Shown: one piece after another, positions 1-7,933 of the stretch
How the letters are laid out: every line of letters starts with the position of its first letter
Position numbering within the stretch: the stretch's first letter is position 1
From: JBHICC01 sp046759385
GTDB taxonomy: Bacteria; Pseudomonadota; Gammaproteobacteria; Acidiferrobacterales; SPGG2
Length of the DNA stretch: 60,735 nucleotides
NCBI GenBank assembly: GCA_046759385.1
Contig: JBHICC010000013.1
Span: 1-60,735 of the forward strand
Direction: 5' to 3'
Program-made: the position numbers and the translations under genes
Notes under the pieces: generated by a model
What the model saw: only the letters and a program-made list of their open reading frames with translations
Databases searched by the model: none
Told to the model about the DNA's origin: nothing

Positions 1-4
1 CCAT
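1..4 (-). CDS. Start of a gene running off the left edge
   Basis: An ATG on the minus strand (bases 4 to 2) is preceded by a strong ribosome binding site, AGGAG, about seven bases upstream (around 9-14). Only the start codon and one more base lie inside the window, so nothing can be said of the product. The good Shine-Dalgarno spacing is the only reason to call a gene here. Confidence 0.45.
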
Positions 5-38
5 CGGTGCTCTCCTGAAAACCAGCGACATTAAGCCT

Positions 39-67
39 ATTCGAACGAATTGTGTGCGCCGCGTCAA
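39..67 (-). promoter_or_regulatory. Possible sigma-70 promoter for the left-edge gene
   Basis: On the minus strand TTGACG (67-62) and TCGAAT (44-39) are separated by 17 bases and lie about 35 bases before the start codon at position 4. The -35 hexamer is near consensus; the -10 matches at four of six positions. Spacing and location make it plausible, no more. Confidence 0.3.
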
Positions 68-344
68 GAACTCGCGGAATCCGTCATAATAACTGCGGCA
101 GCAACCTAGTCTGTGTCGTCGACTTCGATTTGACCGCAGCCAAGCACCCGCACGACGCGCACGAAGCCTTTAAGCACAGCGAAGTCGGGAAGTCGGGCCC
201 GCGCCCAACGGTAATGTAAGAATGGCCTTCAGGATTATTAAGTGGCGAACACCAGAACCCGCGCCACCAGCAGGCGCATCACATCGCTCTGCCATGTAAA
301 TGCGGGCGTCGCCGTCGATAACAACGGTCAAGATTTGCAGCACA
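68..344. other. Non-coding stretch, nothing recognised
   Basis: I see no convincing gene, RNA or repeat here. The 76-codon minus-strand open frame covering 170-400 runs through the terminator-like hairpin at 345-373 and has no family resemblance, so I treat it as chance. The stretch separates the small secreted protein (401-709) from the left-edge gene. Confidence 0.4.
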
Positions 345-373
345 CCCGGGCAAGGCGAAACACCTTGCCCGGG
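345..373 (-). terminator. Hairpin terminator after the small secreted protein gene
   Basis: A perfect 11-bp stem (CCCGGGCAAGG pairing with CCTTGCCCGGG) with a 7-base loop begins 28 bases past the stop of the minus-strand gene at 401-709. No clear T-run follows on the minus strand, so it may act as a weak intrinsic terminator or as an RNA 3' end stabiliser. Confidence 0.6.
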
Positions 374-400
374 CTCGTTGCATGAATCCGCATCGCGCAA

Positions 401-709
401 CTAGTTTTTGACGTAGGTAACGAAGAACCCTTCAAGGTCATCGTTCTCACTGTAAACAGAGACGTCGATGACCGTCCAGCCTTGCCTTGCGAACTCCGCA
501 TGCATCTTGGTCATCTTCTTCGCTGCCTTGTTCCGACGACCCAGGGCCGATATATCGACAAAGACGGTTTTGCCGAGCTGTCCACGCGCAGCCGTCTCCT
601 TACTCTCGCCAACAACGCTCTCAGTAGTGCCGAGCAGCATGCCACAAACGAGGGCCAACACGACAGCGAACATACGATGTACATTAAACCAACTGGATAG
701 CATAGCCAT
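401..709 (-). CDS. Small secreted protein of unknown function
   Basis: 102 residues. Residues 1-30 look like a signal peptide: a short polar start, then a hydrophobic core (FAVVLALVCGMLLG) and small residues before a polar mature part. The mature chain (about 70 residues) has a Lys/Arg-rich middle and ends in a mixed strand pattern (GWTVIDVSVYSENDDLEGF). I do not recognise the family. The start is supported by GAGG about eight bases before the ATG. It lies downstream of the molybdoenzyme gene on the same strand, 147 bases away, and is followed by a strong hairpin (345-373), so it ends a transcription unit. It is probably periplasmic or lipid-free secreted. A role with the molybdoenzyme is only a guess from position. 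Confidence 0.6.
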   Translation of the reverse strand: MAMLSSWFNVHRMFAVVLALVCGMLLGTTESVVGESKETAARGQLGKTVFVDISALGRRNKAAKKMTKMHAEFARQGWTVIDVSVYSENDDLEGFFVTYVKN

Positions 710-856
710 GGCCTAACCTCTTGTTCTGAAAATGATACCTTCGTGAAGTATAGTTCAATAGCCAAAGTCAAAATGCCGTTGGCCCAAGCGAAATCGTCCG
801 CACATCCAGCGCTAATGCGGTGCGCGTCGATCGACCTGTCGTGAGCAGCGCAGAAA

Positions 857-2050
857 CTAAACCGTCTCGACCTCGACGATGCGGGTATAGTGACCCGCGT
901 CCAAGCGCCGAGTGCGGATGGAGGGATCATCGACCTGAAGCCTAATTTCGTAGCGACCCGGCTTTTGTGGACGCCAGATGTATGACCACACGGTCCATGT
1001 CGCGTTGCTTTGATGGTCGTAATCCCTGACCGGCACGTACGGCGTGTCCGGGTTGAAACGGATAACCAGCGCCCGGGTGGTCTGTTCCCCGCCCCACATG
1101 ATCCCGACGATCCGGTAGAGGAGGCTATCATCCACGCGCCACGCTTCGACCCGCACCGGCATGGCGGCCAAGTCGACAGTGGCGGGTTCGAAGTCTTTCG
1201 CTAACTGGGAGATACCGTCCTGGTGGGTGCGACCGGCATACTCTTTCATATGCCCGGTAGCCGGAGCCGTGTCATCGGCAATCACGATCAGATTCACCCA
1301 CTTAATACAGCTACAGCCATACCAGCCAGGCATGACGAAACGTACGGGATAACCATGATCTTTCGATAACGGAAGTCCATTCATCGCCGTGGCAAGAAAA
1401 GCACCCGCAAGTTCAAGTTGCTCAAAGGTAAAGGACCAGCTTGCACCGGGCGCCGAGCCACGATGGGGCCGGGAGTGCTCATCGAATCCGGAGACTATGA
1501 TGCGCGTGGCCTGCGGTTGCATATTAACCCTGCGCAGAACCGTTTTAATAGGTATGCCAGTCCAACGGGCCGTGCTGATTAACCCGAAACGGCCTACACG
1601 TGGATTCCCCGCACATTCGATCAGATGCGTGCCAGCAGGTGCTTCGTCGCGCATGAGTTCGCTAAGTGACAGGACCGCCGCTTTCTTCACCCGCCCCCGT
1701 ACTTGGATCTTCCAATTAGCTGTCGAGCGCAACCGATCCGGAAAACCGGTGCGGATGAAAAACTCCTTACTCGGCGTCACCAGAGTGTCCAGGCTCAGCC
1801 TGGACAAATCCAGTACCAAACGTTTTCCAAGCCCGGTCCCTACCAACGTGTCGAGTGGATAACCACCCTCATTGACGAACGGCACCGTACCAATGAACGT
1901 CCCACCGGAAAGCGGCTTAAGACCTTCAGGTATCACTAAGTCAGCAAAAACCTCAAGCGACAGCAGGCGATACCCGAGCGGCCCTGCGATGATGCTTGCC
2001 GAAGTCAACATCGACCGTTGCAAGAACGCTCTGCGCGTCAGACGTGGCAC
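857..2050 (-). CDS. Sulfite oxidase family molybdoenzyme, Tat-exported
   Basis: 397 residues with a GTG start. The N-terminus carries a twin-arginine signal (TRRAFLQ, residues 5-11, then a hydrophobic stretch), so the enzyme should fold with its molybdopterin cofactor in the cytoplasm and be exported to the periplasm. The oxidoreductase molybdopterin-binding domain spans about residues 75-270 and contains LIECAGNPR, where Cys146 is the expected molybdenum ligand, and the GYPVRFVMPGWYG block. Residues 280-397 fit the Mo-co dimerisation domain. This resembles SorA/sulfite dehydrogenases more than MsrP (YedY), which lacks the dimerisation domain. No cytochrome c subunit lies next to it; only a possible 49-residue membrane peptide sits upstream. 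The substrate is inferred from the family and could be another oxyanion or sulfoxide. Confidence 0.85.
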   Translation of the reverse strand: MPRLTRRAFLQRSMLTSASIIAGPLGYRLLSLEVFADLVIPEGLKPLSGGTFIGTVPFVNEGGYPLDTLVGTGLGKRLVLDLSRLSLDTLVTPSKEFFIRTGFPDRLRSTANWKIQVRGRVKKAAVLSLSELMRDEAPAGTHLIECAGNPRVGRFGLISTARWTGIPIKTVLRRVNMQPQATRIIVSGFDEHSRPHRGSAPGASWSFTFEQLELAGAFLATAMNGLPLSKDHGYPVRFVMPGWYGCSCIKWVNLIVIADDTAPATGHMKEYAGRTHQDGISQLAKDFEPATVDLAAMPVRVEAWRVDDSLLYRIVGIMWGGEQTTRALVIRFNPDTPYVPVRDYDHQSNATWTVWSYIWRPQKPGRYEIRLQVDDPSIRTRRLDAGHYTRIVEVETV

Positions 2051-2137
2051 GATTGAAACGAAAGCTTCTGATGAAGGAGTTCAGCCGGTGCGCAGATGCT
2101 ACGGAACCGCGCTATGCAATGCAAATTGAGGAGCAGG

Positions 2138-2287
2138 CTAGCGATCTTTGTAAATCGGCACGGCGTCGAATGCAGAGCTAGCGTGCTTTTCGGTGTTCCT
2201 AATGGGGCTCGTGCGATACCAGACATAAGACGGGAATATAACAATAAGAAACCAGGACACCAGCAGGAAGGTCCGCGGTATCGGCAC
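2138..2287 (-). CDS. Possible 49-residue single-pass membrane peptide
   Basis: A 49-codon minus-strand frame starts at a GTG 8 bases after the stop of the TPR gene and ends 87 bases before the molybdoenzyme. The predicted peptide begins MPIPRTF, has one hydrophobic segment (residues 7-20, LLVSWFLIVIF) with an Arg before it, and a polar tail ending VPIYKDR. No ribosome binding site is visible; translation might be coupled to the TPR stop. No family is recognised. It is conceivable as a small membrane partner of the exported molybdoenzyme, but the call rests only on composition and position. Confidence 0.35.
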   Translation of the reverse strand: MPIPRTFLLVSWFLIVIFPSYVWYRTSPIRNTEKHASSAFDAVPIYKDR

Positions 2288-2295
2288 GCGCAGCG

Positions 2296-3345
2296 CTACG
2301 GCTGATCGTCGCCCATGTTTTGCAACACGATTGCCTTACACTCTATCGCGTGTGCATTACCCGGATCCAACTGCAGGCAATCGTTATACGCCTGTAGCGC
2401 CGCGCCCCAATCACGAATCTGGTGCAACGCGATACCGAGACCCAGATGAACGTCGGTGGAACCTGGATTCAATCGGAGCGCGTGGCGGAAATGGTCGACG
2501 GCTTGCCGCCCGTCGCCCTTTGCCAGCAGTGCGTTGGCAAGATCAGCGTAAGCCAAAGCATAGTCGGGATTAAGAGCGACCGCCTGTCGGTAACTCGCGA
2601 TCGCCTTATCAAGGTCGCCCTGCTTTCGCAAGAGATTGCCCAAGCTTCGGTGATCGCTGGGCCTCTTCGGATTGAGCGCGAGAGCGCGCCTGTAACTGGC
2701 AATCGCCTTATCGAGCTTGCCCTGAAGCTGGAACACGATAGCCAAGCTGCGGTGCGTATCAGGTACGTCGGCGTTGATAGCGACGGAACGCTGGAAACTC
2801 GCGCTCGCCTCGCTCAGTTCGTTATTACCTAGAAGAACGTGTCCGAGATTGCTATGCGCTTCGGCGTATTCCGGTTGGAGCGTGACTGCTTGCTGAAAGG
2901 CCGCAATCGCCTCATCGAGCTGGCCAAGCTGCCGCAATACGATACCGAGATTGTTATAACCTTCAGCGTAGTGCGGCATAAGCTGTAACACGCGCCGATG
3001 CGCGTGTGCGGCTTCCGCGAGCCAGCCTAGTTCCTTCAGTGCGATGCCTAGATTTCTGTGTGCCTCGGCGTAATCGGGATCAAGAGCGATCGCTTGTTTC
3101 AGCAATTTAACGGCTTGCTCTGGATTACGTAACTGAACCTGAGCGACACCGGCCAAATTAAGCGCATGTGCGTTTTCCGGCTCTGCAACGAGAACTTCAC
3201 TGTAAAGTGCCAGCGCTTCTTCTGTGCGGCCGGCTTGATGGCAGGTTACACCCCGACGCAGCAGACAATGTAGGCCACTGGTGCGCTCCGGGAGCCCCGC
3301 TTCACCGAGCTCACTGAAAGCCATCATGGCAGCCGACAGATCCAA
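2296..3345 (-). CDS. TPR-repeat protein
   Basis: 349 residues made almost wholly of tetratricopeptide repeats: at least eight 34-residue units are visible from about residue 25, with the usual signature of Gly/Ala at position 8, Tyr/Ala at 20 and Pro near 32 (for example blocks ending ALDPDYAEAH, TLQPEYAEAH, ALNPKRPSDH, ALNPDYALAY and QLDPGNAHAI). Such units form a superhelical scaffold for protein binding. There is no signal peptide, glycosyltransferase or other catalytic domain. The start shown is TTG; an ATG six codons in is an alternative. It lies 228 bases downstream of the redoxin/dioxygenase gene on the same strand, and dioxygenases of that type often occur near TPR proteins, so they may work together. 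Confidence 0.85.
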   Translation of the reverse strand: MDLSAAMMAFSELGEAGLPERTSGLHCLLRRGVTCHQAGRTEEALALYSEVLVAEPENAHALNLAGVAQVQLRNPEQAVKLLKQAIALDPDYAEAHRNLGIALKELGWLAEAAHAHRRVLQLMPHYAEGYNNLGIVLRQLGQLDEAIAAFQQAVTLQPEYAEAHSNLGHVLLGNNELSEASASFQRSVAINADVPDTHRSLAIVFQLQGKLDKAIASYRRALALNPKRPSDHRSLGNLLRKQGDLDKAIASYRQAVALNPDYALAYADLANALLAKGDGRQAVDHFRHALRLNPGSTDVHLGLGIALHQIRDWGAALQAYNDCLQLDPGNAHAIECKAIVLQNMGDDQP

Positions 3346-3573
3346 GGCGAGAGAACGTATGCGTCGATCTAGTACGATTCACGGGCGCAGAAGCGGGAAA
3401 TTCTTGTCCGATCTTTGAAGAATGCGGGCGCAGCAACACACCTCTCCGAACCACAGATTTCAATCAGAATAGACCGGGGGTACGTCAAGAAAATTACAGC
3501 AGTTCCTGCCTTGCCCAACCTCCTAGGGTCCGCTGGCCTGAGTAGGGATGAATACGCTAGGTCACTGCTATCG

Positions 3574-4719
3574 CTAATCTTGCCCAACCACCGACCCGTC
3601 TGGGTCACGCAACTGGTTGATGAGCACAAATCGACGTCCTTTAGTGACCGGGGTGGCCTCGTGCAGATGAGAGCAGGAGAATAGAATCGCCCCGCCCGTG
3701 CGGGGTTTATATAAACTCGGCCCGTACTCGGGAAACCGCACTCCGCCGCCTTCGTATTCGTTATTGAGGTTGAGCGTGAGTGCAAATACCCGGTCCCGGG
3801 TTTGAGGTGCTGAATTGTCACGATGCGTGCGAAAATAGCTGCCCTGCTCGGCGTCGTAACATGCGATGATAAAGCGGCTAAATCGGAACTGTTTTAGATA
3901 GAAGGCTTTATACAGCTCGGGTGCGATACGCCTACCGATGATGGCACTGAGTCGGTCATGCAGAACATTGTCATCAACAATATGATCCTGGCGTTTTTTC
4001 GCCGAATCGTCGCCGTAGGCACCTTCTTCACCGTCTACCCTCGAGTGCACGACGCCTTCTTCGTGTCCGTGGGCCTCCCAGCGATCGATGAGCGCCTCAC
4101 AGCTCGGATGATCCAATACATTTGGTACGACAAGAACCGGCGCTACCTTCTCAAGAAGAAGAACGTTCTCATCTGGGGCCTCAGCTCGAAAGAACGCGAT
4201 CGCGCGTTCGGCAAGTGTTCGATTATCCTCGCCGATAGCCTCGCCTAGCGGTGCGAACCACTCCAGGATGCGCTGGTTTTCATCGAGTAACAGACAGATT
4301 GGGCCCTGCAACTGGGCGCCGAGCATGCGCGAATAGGCGACAACAACTTCACGATCGGCGTCAGATAAGAGCGTGAAAGGGAGCGAGGCCGTAGCGGCCA
4401 TTTTGGCGTTCGCCCCCACCGTCTCGGTACTGATGGCGAACACATCCACCTTTAATTTCTGTAACTGCTCATAAACCTCGGTGAATTCAGCCAGGACCTT
4501 GCGATTCTGATCGCTGTTTTTGTCGTAAAACAGCAGAACGTTTCGAAACCCGCGGACCCCTTCATAGAATGCCCACAATCGACCATCCAATGCCGGTAAG
4601 CAGAAGTTTTCTGCTCGATCACCGCGACTGAGAAATGGCTGACGGTCCGACACGACAGGTGTGCACCCTAGCTGACAGGCCAAAAGAGGAGGTAGGAATC
4701 GGAACGATTTGTACCACAA
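3574..4719 (-). CDS. Redoxin-like domain fused to a prolyl-4-hydroxylase-type 2OG-Fe(II) dioxygenase
   Basis: 381 residues. Residues about 30-170 follow the AhpC/TSA (peroxiredoxin) fold pattern, but where the peroxidatic Cys should be the sequence reads LLFYDKNSDQNRK, with no Cys, so peroxidase activity is unlikely. Residues about 195-375 form a P4Hc-type 2-oxoglutarate/Fe(II) oxygenase: the iron ligands are the HxD of THRDN and the distal His in HLHEATPV, and the Arg of GRRFVLINQL would bind 2-oxoglutarate. It should hydroxylate a protein or peptide; the target is unknown. The longest frame begins with TTG. A GTG at 4653 (residue 23), just before SDRQPF, fits the domain start better, so the first 22 residues may not be translated. 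Confidence 0.8.
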   Translation of the reverse strand: MWYKSFRFLPPLLACQLGCTPVVSDRQPFLSRGDRAENFCLPALDGRLWAFYEGVRGFRNVLLFYDKNSDQNRKVLAEFTEVYEQLQKLKVDVFAISTETVGANAKMAATASLPFTLLSDADREVVVAYSRMLGAQLQGPICLLLDENQRILEWFAPLGEAIGEDNRTLAERAIAFFRAEAPDENVLLLEKVAPVLVVPNVLDHPSCEALIDRWEAHGHEEGVVHSRVDGEEGAYGDDSAKKRQDHIVDDNVLHDRLSAIIGRRIAPELYKAFYLKQFRFSRFIIACYDAEQGSYFRTHRDNSAPQTRDRVFALTLNLNNEYEGGGVRFPEYGPSLYKPRTGGAILFSCSHLHEATPVTKGRRFVLINQLRDPDGSVVGQD

Positions 4720-4806
4720 AAGGTAGGGGGATAGAAATCCCTATGATGATGCTCCGGTTCAGCAAATTGAAATGATTGTGAACTTACTCTTGCTTCAACC
4801 TAAGAG

Positions 4807-4843
4807 CTGTATATAATGACAGTATAGCTGTATAAACATACAG
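4807..4843 (+). promoter_or_regulatory. Two LexA (SOS) boxes upstream of lexA
   Basis: Two perfect CTGT-N8-ACAG sites occur in tandem: 4807-4822 (spacer ATATAATG) and 4828-4843 (spacer ATAAACAT), 21 bp apart. The second ends ten bases before the lexA ATG. This is the classic gammaproteobacterial LexA operator. It shows that lexA-imuA-imuB is autoregulated and damage-inducible, and the same motif recurs before dnaE2 (8251-8266). Confidence 0.9.
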
Positions 4844-4852
4844 GTGAGCTCA

Positions 4853-5458
4853 ATGGACGCTCTCACCCCTCGCCAACAGCAAATACTGACGGTCATCCGG
4901 GCCTTCGTGGATGAGTGTGGGTATCCACCCACTCGTTATGAAATCGCTCAAGCTTTAGGTTTTCGCTCGGTGAATGCCGCCGTCGATCATCTGAAGGCTT
5001 TGGCGCGCAAGGGAGTGATCGAGCTACTGCCCGGTGCGTCTCGAGGTATTCGTTTAATCAAGGAGCATGCCGGCCTACCGGTCGTGGGCCGAGTGGCGGC
5101 AGGCAACCCAATCCTGGCAGAAGAACACGTTGAAAATTATTACCGGCTGGACCCAGCGCTGTTCAAGCCGCGAGCGGATTATTTGTTACGAATCCGTGGC
5201 ATGAGTATGCGTGAAGCCGGCATTTTGGACGGAGATCTCCTGGCGGTACATCGGACCACAGAAGCCCGGAACGGTCAGATTGTCGTGGCTCGCATCGAAG
5301 ACGAGGTTACGGTCAAACAGTTTCGGCGTCATGGATCCATCGTTTCGTTGCTGTCGGCGAACCCCGATTTTTCCCCAATTCAAATCGATCTTCGTCGACA
5401 GCCCCTCGTGCTTGAGGGGCTTGGGGTCGGCATTATCCGCAACGGCAAGCTTTTATGA
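4853..5458 (+). CDS. lexA: LexA, SOS repressor
   Basis: 201 residues from the ATG at 4853, which is preceded by AGGTGAG; an in-frame GTG three codons upstream is less likely. Residues 1-65 form the winged-helix DNA-binding domain (LTPRQQQIL, PPTRYEIAQALGF). The rest is the S24 self-cleaving domain. The Ala83-Gly84 cleavage site (GRVAAGNP), Ser118 (RGMSMRE) and Lys155 (EVTVKQF) are all present, each one position off the E. coli numbering. RecA-DNA filaments should trigger self-cleavage and derepress the cassette. Its stop overlaps the imuA start (ATGA), which shows tight coupling to the mutagenesis genes. It could be a cassette-specific LexA paralogue with another LexA elsewhere in the genome. 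Confidence 0.95.
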   Translation: MDALTPRQQQILTVIRAFVDECGYPPTRYEIAQALGFRSVNAAVDHLKALARKGVIELLPGASRGIRLIKEHAGLPVVGRVAAGNPILAEEHVENYYRLDPALFKPRADYLLRIRGMSMREAGILDGDLLAVHRTTEARNGQIVVARIEDEVTVKQFRRHGSIVSLLSANPDFSPIQIDLRRQPLVLEGLGVGIIRNGKLL

Positions 5459-6090
5459 CCCTCGACACTCTGCTGCAGCGCCGGCACCTCTGGCGCGGGG
5501 GGCAACTTTCCCCTGCGGCGAGAGACACTTTGCCCACAGGGTTTCGGTCTTTGGACACCGTACTTGCCGGCGGGTGGCCGCAAAATGCGCTGACTGAAAT
5601 TTTGTCAACACAAGAAGGAATCGGTGAACTGCGACTGGTGCTGCCGTCGCTCGCGCATTTAAGCCGTGGCAACCGCTGGATTACGTGGATCGCTCCACCT
5701 CGTTTGCCCTATGCGCCCGCCCTGGCCGCGGCTCACATCGAGCTCTCTCGCATCCTGCTCGTTCGTCCCCGCGCAGAGCTCGATGCTTTATGGGCTATAG
5801 AACAGGCCCTGCGCTCGGGCACCTGTGCCACGGTATTGGCCTGGCCCCGGCAAACCAGTCACCGTGTTTTGCGTCGTCTGCAGCTTGCTGCGGAAGCAGG
5901 TAAGGCCTGGGGAATTTTGTTTCGTCATGTTGAAGATGCATACAAAGCCTCTCCTGCTGCATTACGTCTTCGCCTGGAATCAGGCTCCGATGGACTCGCG
6001 ATCCAAATCCTTAAGTATCGAGGAAACTTTGCTGTTACCCCCACCTTTACCCTCCCCTTGCAGGGGGGAGAGCAACAGGAAGGAATATAA
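5455..6090 (+). CDS. imuA: ImuA, RecA-like translesion accessory protein
   Basis: 211 residues. ImuA is a RecA/SulA-like protein that works with ImuB and DnaE2 in SOS mutagenesis. The start of the RecA-like core is recognisable (LPTGFRSLDTVLAGGWPQNALTEIL, here broken by residue count: residues 27-51), followed by the ITWIAPPRLPYAPAL block and the LLVRPRAELDALWAIEQALR helix region. The ATG overlaps the lexA stop by four bases. The last dozen residues (TLPLQGGEQQEGI) derive from a GC-rich palindromic element at 6038-6070, not from the conserved family C-terminus, so the natural end has probably been replaced. It ends 15 bases before imuB. Confidence 0.9.
   Translation: MTLDTLLQRRHLWRGGQLSPAARDTLPTGFRSLDTVLAGGWPQNALTEILSTQEGIGELRLVLPSLAHLSRGNRWITWIAPPRLPYAPALAAAHIELSRILLVRPRAELDALWAIEQALRSGTCATVLAWPRQTSHRVLRRLQLAAEAGKAWGILFRHVEDAYKASPAALRLRLESGSDGLAIQILKYRGNFAVTPTFTLPLQGGEQQEGI
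6038..6070. repeat. GC-rich palindromic element in the 3' end of imuA
   Basis: A hairpin-forming element in which CTCCCC (6052-6057) pairs with GGGGAG (6065-6070) around a short TTGCA-containing loop, with a C-rich left flank. Its base pattern (CCCTCCCC...GGGGGGAG) matches the elements in imuB (6154-6270) and dnaE2 (10636-10676). It supplies the last codons of imuA. Confidence 0.7.
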
Positions 6091-6105
6091 AGAAGGGAGT
6101 GAATC

Positions 6106-7737
6106 ATGAGAGCTCGCTTCAAAAAAATAACTGCGCACCTTAACCAGCAGCAATCCCCCTCTCCTCGCGGGAGGGGGCGAGGGGGAGGGAGTTCCCTTCT
6201 TCCCCTGCGGGAGAGGGTCAGCGGGAGGGAATCTCCCCTCCCCTCGTGGGAGGGGATTAGGGAGAGGGGGGCTTTGTGGGCCTGCCTACACTTCCCTCAA
6301 CTTCCCCTTGAAATCTTCTCACGTGCCGATATGCATCCAGCACCGCGCGCAGTCAGCGTAACGCGCGGAAGTCGCGAATGGTTATTAGCTTGCAATCGTG
6401 AAGCGCGCGCTTGTGGCGTGCGGTTTGGCATGCTCGCTCCGTCTGCTTATGCGCTTACCGCCAAGCTGATCGTGCACTCACGGGATGAGGTTGCAGAACG
6501 TGTAGCCTTGGAACGAATCGCCGGGTGGGCTGGACAGTTCACGCCAGGAGTTAGCCTGGTTTTTCCCGATAGTGTGGTTTTAGAGATCGGTGGCAGCATA
6601 AAACTTTTTGGAGGCCTGACTACCACGCTTGAGCGTCTGAGAGCAGGCCTTCAAGAACTCGGTTACGATACCCGCCTCGCTGCGGCACCGACACCATTGG
6701 GCGCTACATGGCTAGTGCGCAATGGTGTCGAAGAGCCTGTGACCGATAAACGAAGACTGCACACCTGCCTGGCACCCCTGCCAGTGCAATCTTTAAATCT
6801 CGATGCCGAGACCTTGGAGAAGCTTGAAGGTCTGGGACTGCGTTGCATCGGCGATTGTTTGCGATTACCGCGGGACGGTTTGGCTCGGCGTCTCGGATCG
6901 GTGTTTTTACTCAATCTCGACCGTGCCTTGGGGAAACAACCCGACCCGCGTTTTCCTTACGTTCCACCACCCCGTTTCGCCAGCGGTTTATTGCTGCCTG
7001 CGCCAGCGGAAAGCCGCGAGACCTTATTATTCGCCACGCGACGCTTGCTCCTGGAACTAACTGGCTTCCTCACAGCCAGACTCGGCGGTGTGCAGGCAGT
7101 AACGCTGGAGATGGATCATCACGAGGGATCGCCGACGCGAGTTACGCTGAACCTGGTATCTCTTACCCGCGACCCTGACTATTTGCAACAACTCTTAAGT
7201 ATGCGCCTCGAACGTTTGAAATTGCGCGCGCCGGTTCAGGAAATCCGGCTCGCTGCGGGCGAGGTTCACCCGCTACCAGAAAGCAGCCAGGATTTGTTGA
7301 CCCGCTCGCGTACGGATTCCACCGAACTGGATCAGCTGTCCGAACAGGCGGGAAATAGATACTTATTAATAGAGCGTCTGCGCGCGCGGTTGGGTAATGA
7401 TGCGGTGCGTGGCCTGCGCCTGGTGCCGGAACATCGACCCGAACGTGCTTACCATATCAGTGCCCCCGGGGATGTCGGGCCTTGCCTCACTTTTGGTGCG
7501 CGCCCTCTGTGGCTACTGGTCGAGCCGTTTCCGTTAAGAACCATAAGAGGCAGCCCCTGGTTACAGGGAAAACTGCGCTTGAAAGCAGGCCCCGAACGAA
7601 TCGAAAGCGGCTGGTGGGACGGGCAGGATGTCGCCCGAGAATACTTTGTGGCACAAAACTCGAAAGGCTCACGCTTTTGGATTTTCTGCGAGCGTCGACA
7701 AGAACGCCGCTGGTTTCTTCACGGCATCTTTGCCTAA
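6106..7737 (+). CDS. imuB: ImuB, catalytically inactive Y-family polymerase homologue
   Basis: 543 residues. ImuB resembles DinB/UmuC polymerases but lacks the acidic active-site residues; it bridges ImuA, DnaE2 and the beta clamp. Family homology starts near residue 57 (LWACLHFPQLPLEIF) and runs through the helix-hairpin-helix region (LEKLEGLGLRCIGDCLRLP) and the little-finger region to the end. Residues 17-55 are three tandem 13-residue units encoded by 39-bp palindromic repeats, not family sequence. The ATG at 6106 has a good GGGAG site upstream. Alternatively, the in-frame TTG at 6274, exactly where homology starts, is preceded by GGGAGAGGGGG from the last repeat, which could serve as its ribosome binding site. 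Which start is used cannot be settled from sequence. Confidence 0.9.
   Translation: MRARFKKITAHLNQQQSPSPRGRGRGGGSSLLPLRERVSGRESPLPSWEGIRERGALWACLHFPQLPLEIFSRADMHPAPRAVSVTRGSREWLLACNREARACGVRFGMLAPSAYALTAKLIVHSRDEVAERVALERIAGWAGQFTPGVSLVFPDSVVLEIGGSIKLFGGLTTTLERLRAGLQELGYDTRLAAAPTPLGATWLVRNGVEEPVTDKRRLHTCLAPLPVQSLNLDAETLEKLEGLGLRCIGDCLRLPRDGLARRLGSVFLLNLDRALGKQPDPRFPYVPPPRFASGLLLPAPAESRETLLFATRRLLLELTGFLTARLGGVQAVTLEMDHHEGSPTRVTLNLVSLTRDPDYLQQLLSMRLERLKLRAPVQEIRLAAGEVHPLPESSQDLLTRSRTDSTELDQLSEQAGNRYLLIERLRARLGNDAVRGLRLVPEHRPERAYHISAPGDVGPCLTFGARPLWLLVEPFPLRTIRGSPWLQGKLRLKAGPERIESGWWDGQDVAREYFVAQNSKGSRFWIFCERRQERRWFLHGIFA
6154..6270. repeat. Three tandem 39-bp palindromic repeats at the imuB 5' end
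   Basis: Three units begin at 6154, 6193 and 6232, an exact 39-bp period (13 codons), each with C-rich left and G-rich right arms around TCGCGGGAG, CTGCGGGAG or CTCGTGGGAG. They are read in frame as three 13-residue segments of ImuB, each beginning with Ser and rich in Pro, Arg and Gly (such as SPLPSWEGIRERG). Related single elements lie in imuA and dnaE2. This resembles REP-type elements that have settled inside genes. Confidence 0.85.
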
Positions 7738-7885
7738 ATTAGTGTGCTTACCGGAAATCCATCCGCAGTTTCTGATAAGCCGGCGCGACACCCGAAAAAC
7801 ATGCGCGAAGCTATTTCGTTGGCAATAAACGCCGGTGCTACTGATAGTCCCCTGCCGTAAAAGCGCGCTTCCCAACAAGAAGCGA

Positions 7886-7908
7886 CCCGGTACGGAAACC
7901 GCACCGGG
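7886..7908 (-). terminator. Hairpin downstream of the 32-residue membrane peptide gene
   Basis: On the minus strand CCCGGTGCGG pairs with CCGTACCGGG around a TTT loop (ten pairs including one G-T), 25 bases beyond the stop of the small gene at 7934. A moderately T-rich stretch follows. It fits an intrinsic terminator for that gene and perhaps stops read-through in both directions between imuB and dnaE2. Confidence 0.6.
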
Positions 7909-7933
7909 CCGCTTTGCATCGATCCCTACGGAA

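Noticed and set aside
170..400. 76-codon minus-strand open frame near the left end
   Set aside because: It runs through a perfect terminator-like hairpin (345-373), has no ribosome binding site and looks compositionally random.
511..1131. 206-codon minus-strand open frame
   Set aside because: It lies in another frame of the molybdoenzyme and small secreted protein genes, is Arg/Ser-rich, and is best explained as a shadow.
1389..1862. 157-codon plus-strand open frame opposite the molybdoenzyme
   Set aside because: Antisense to a clearly conserved gene, with no ribosome binding site or family resemblance.
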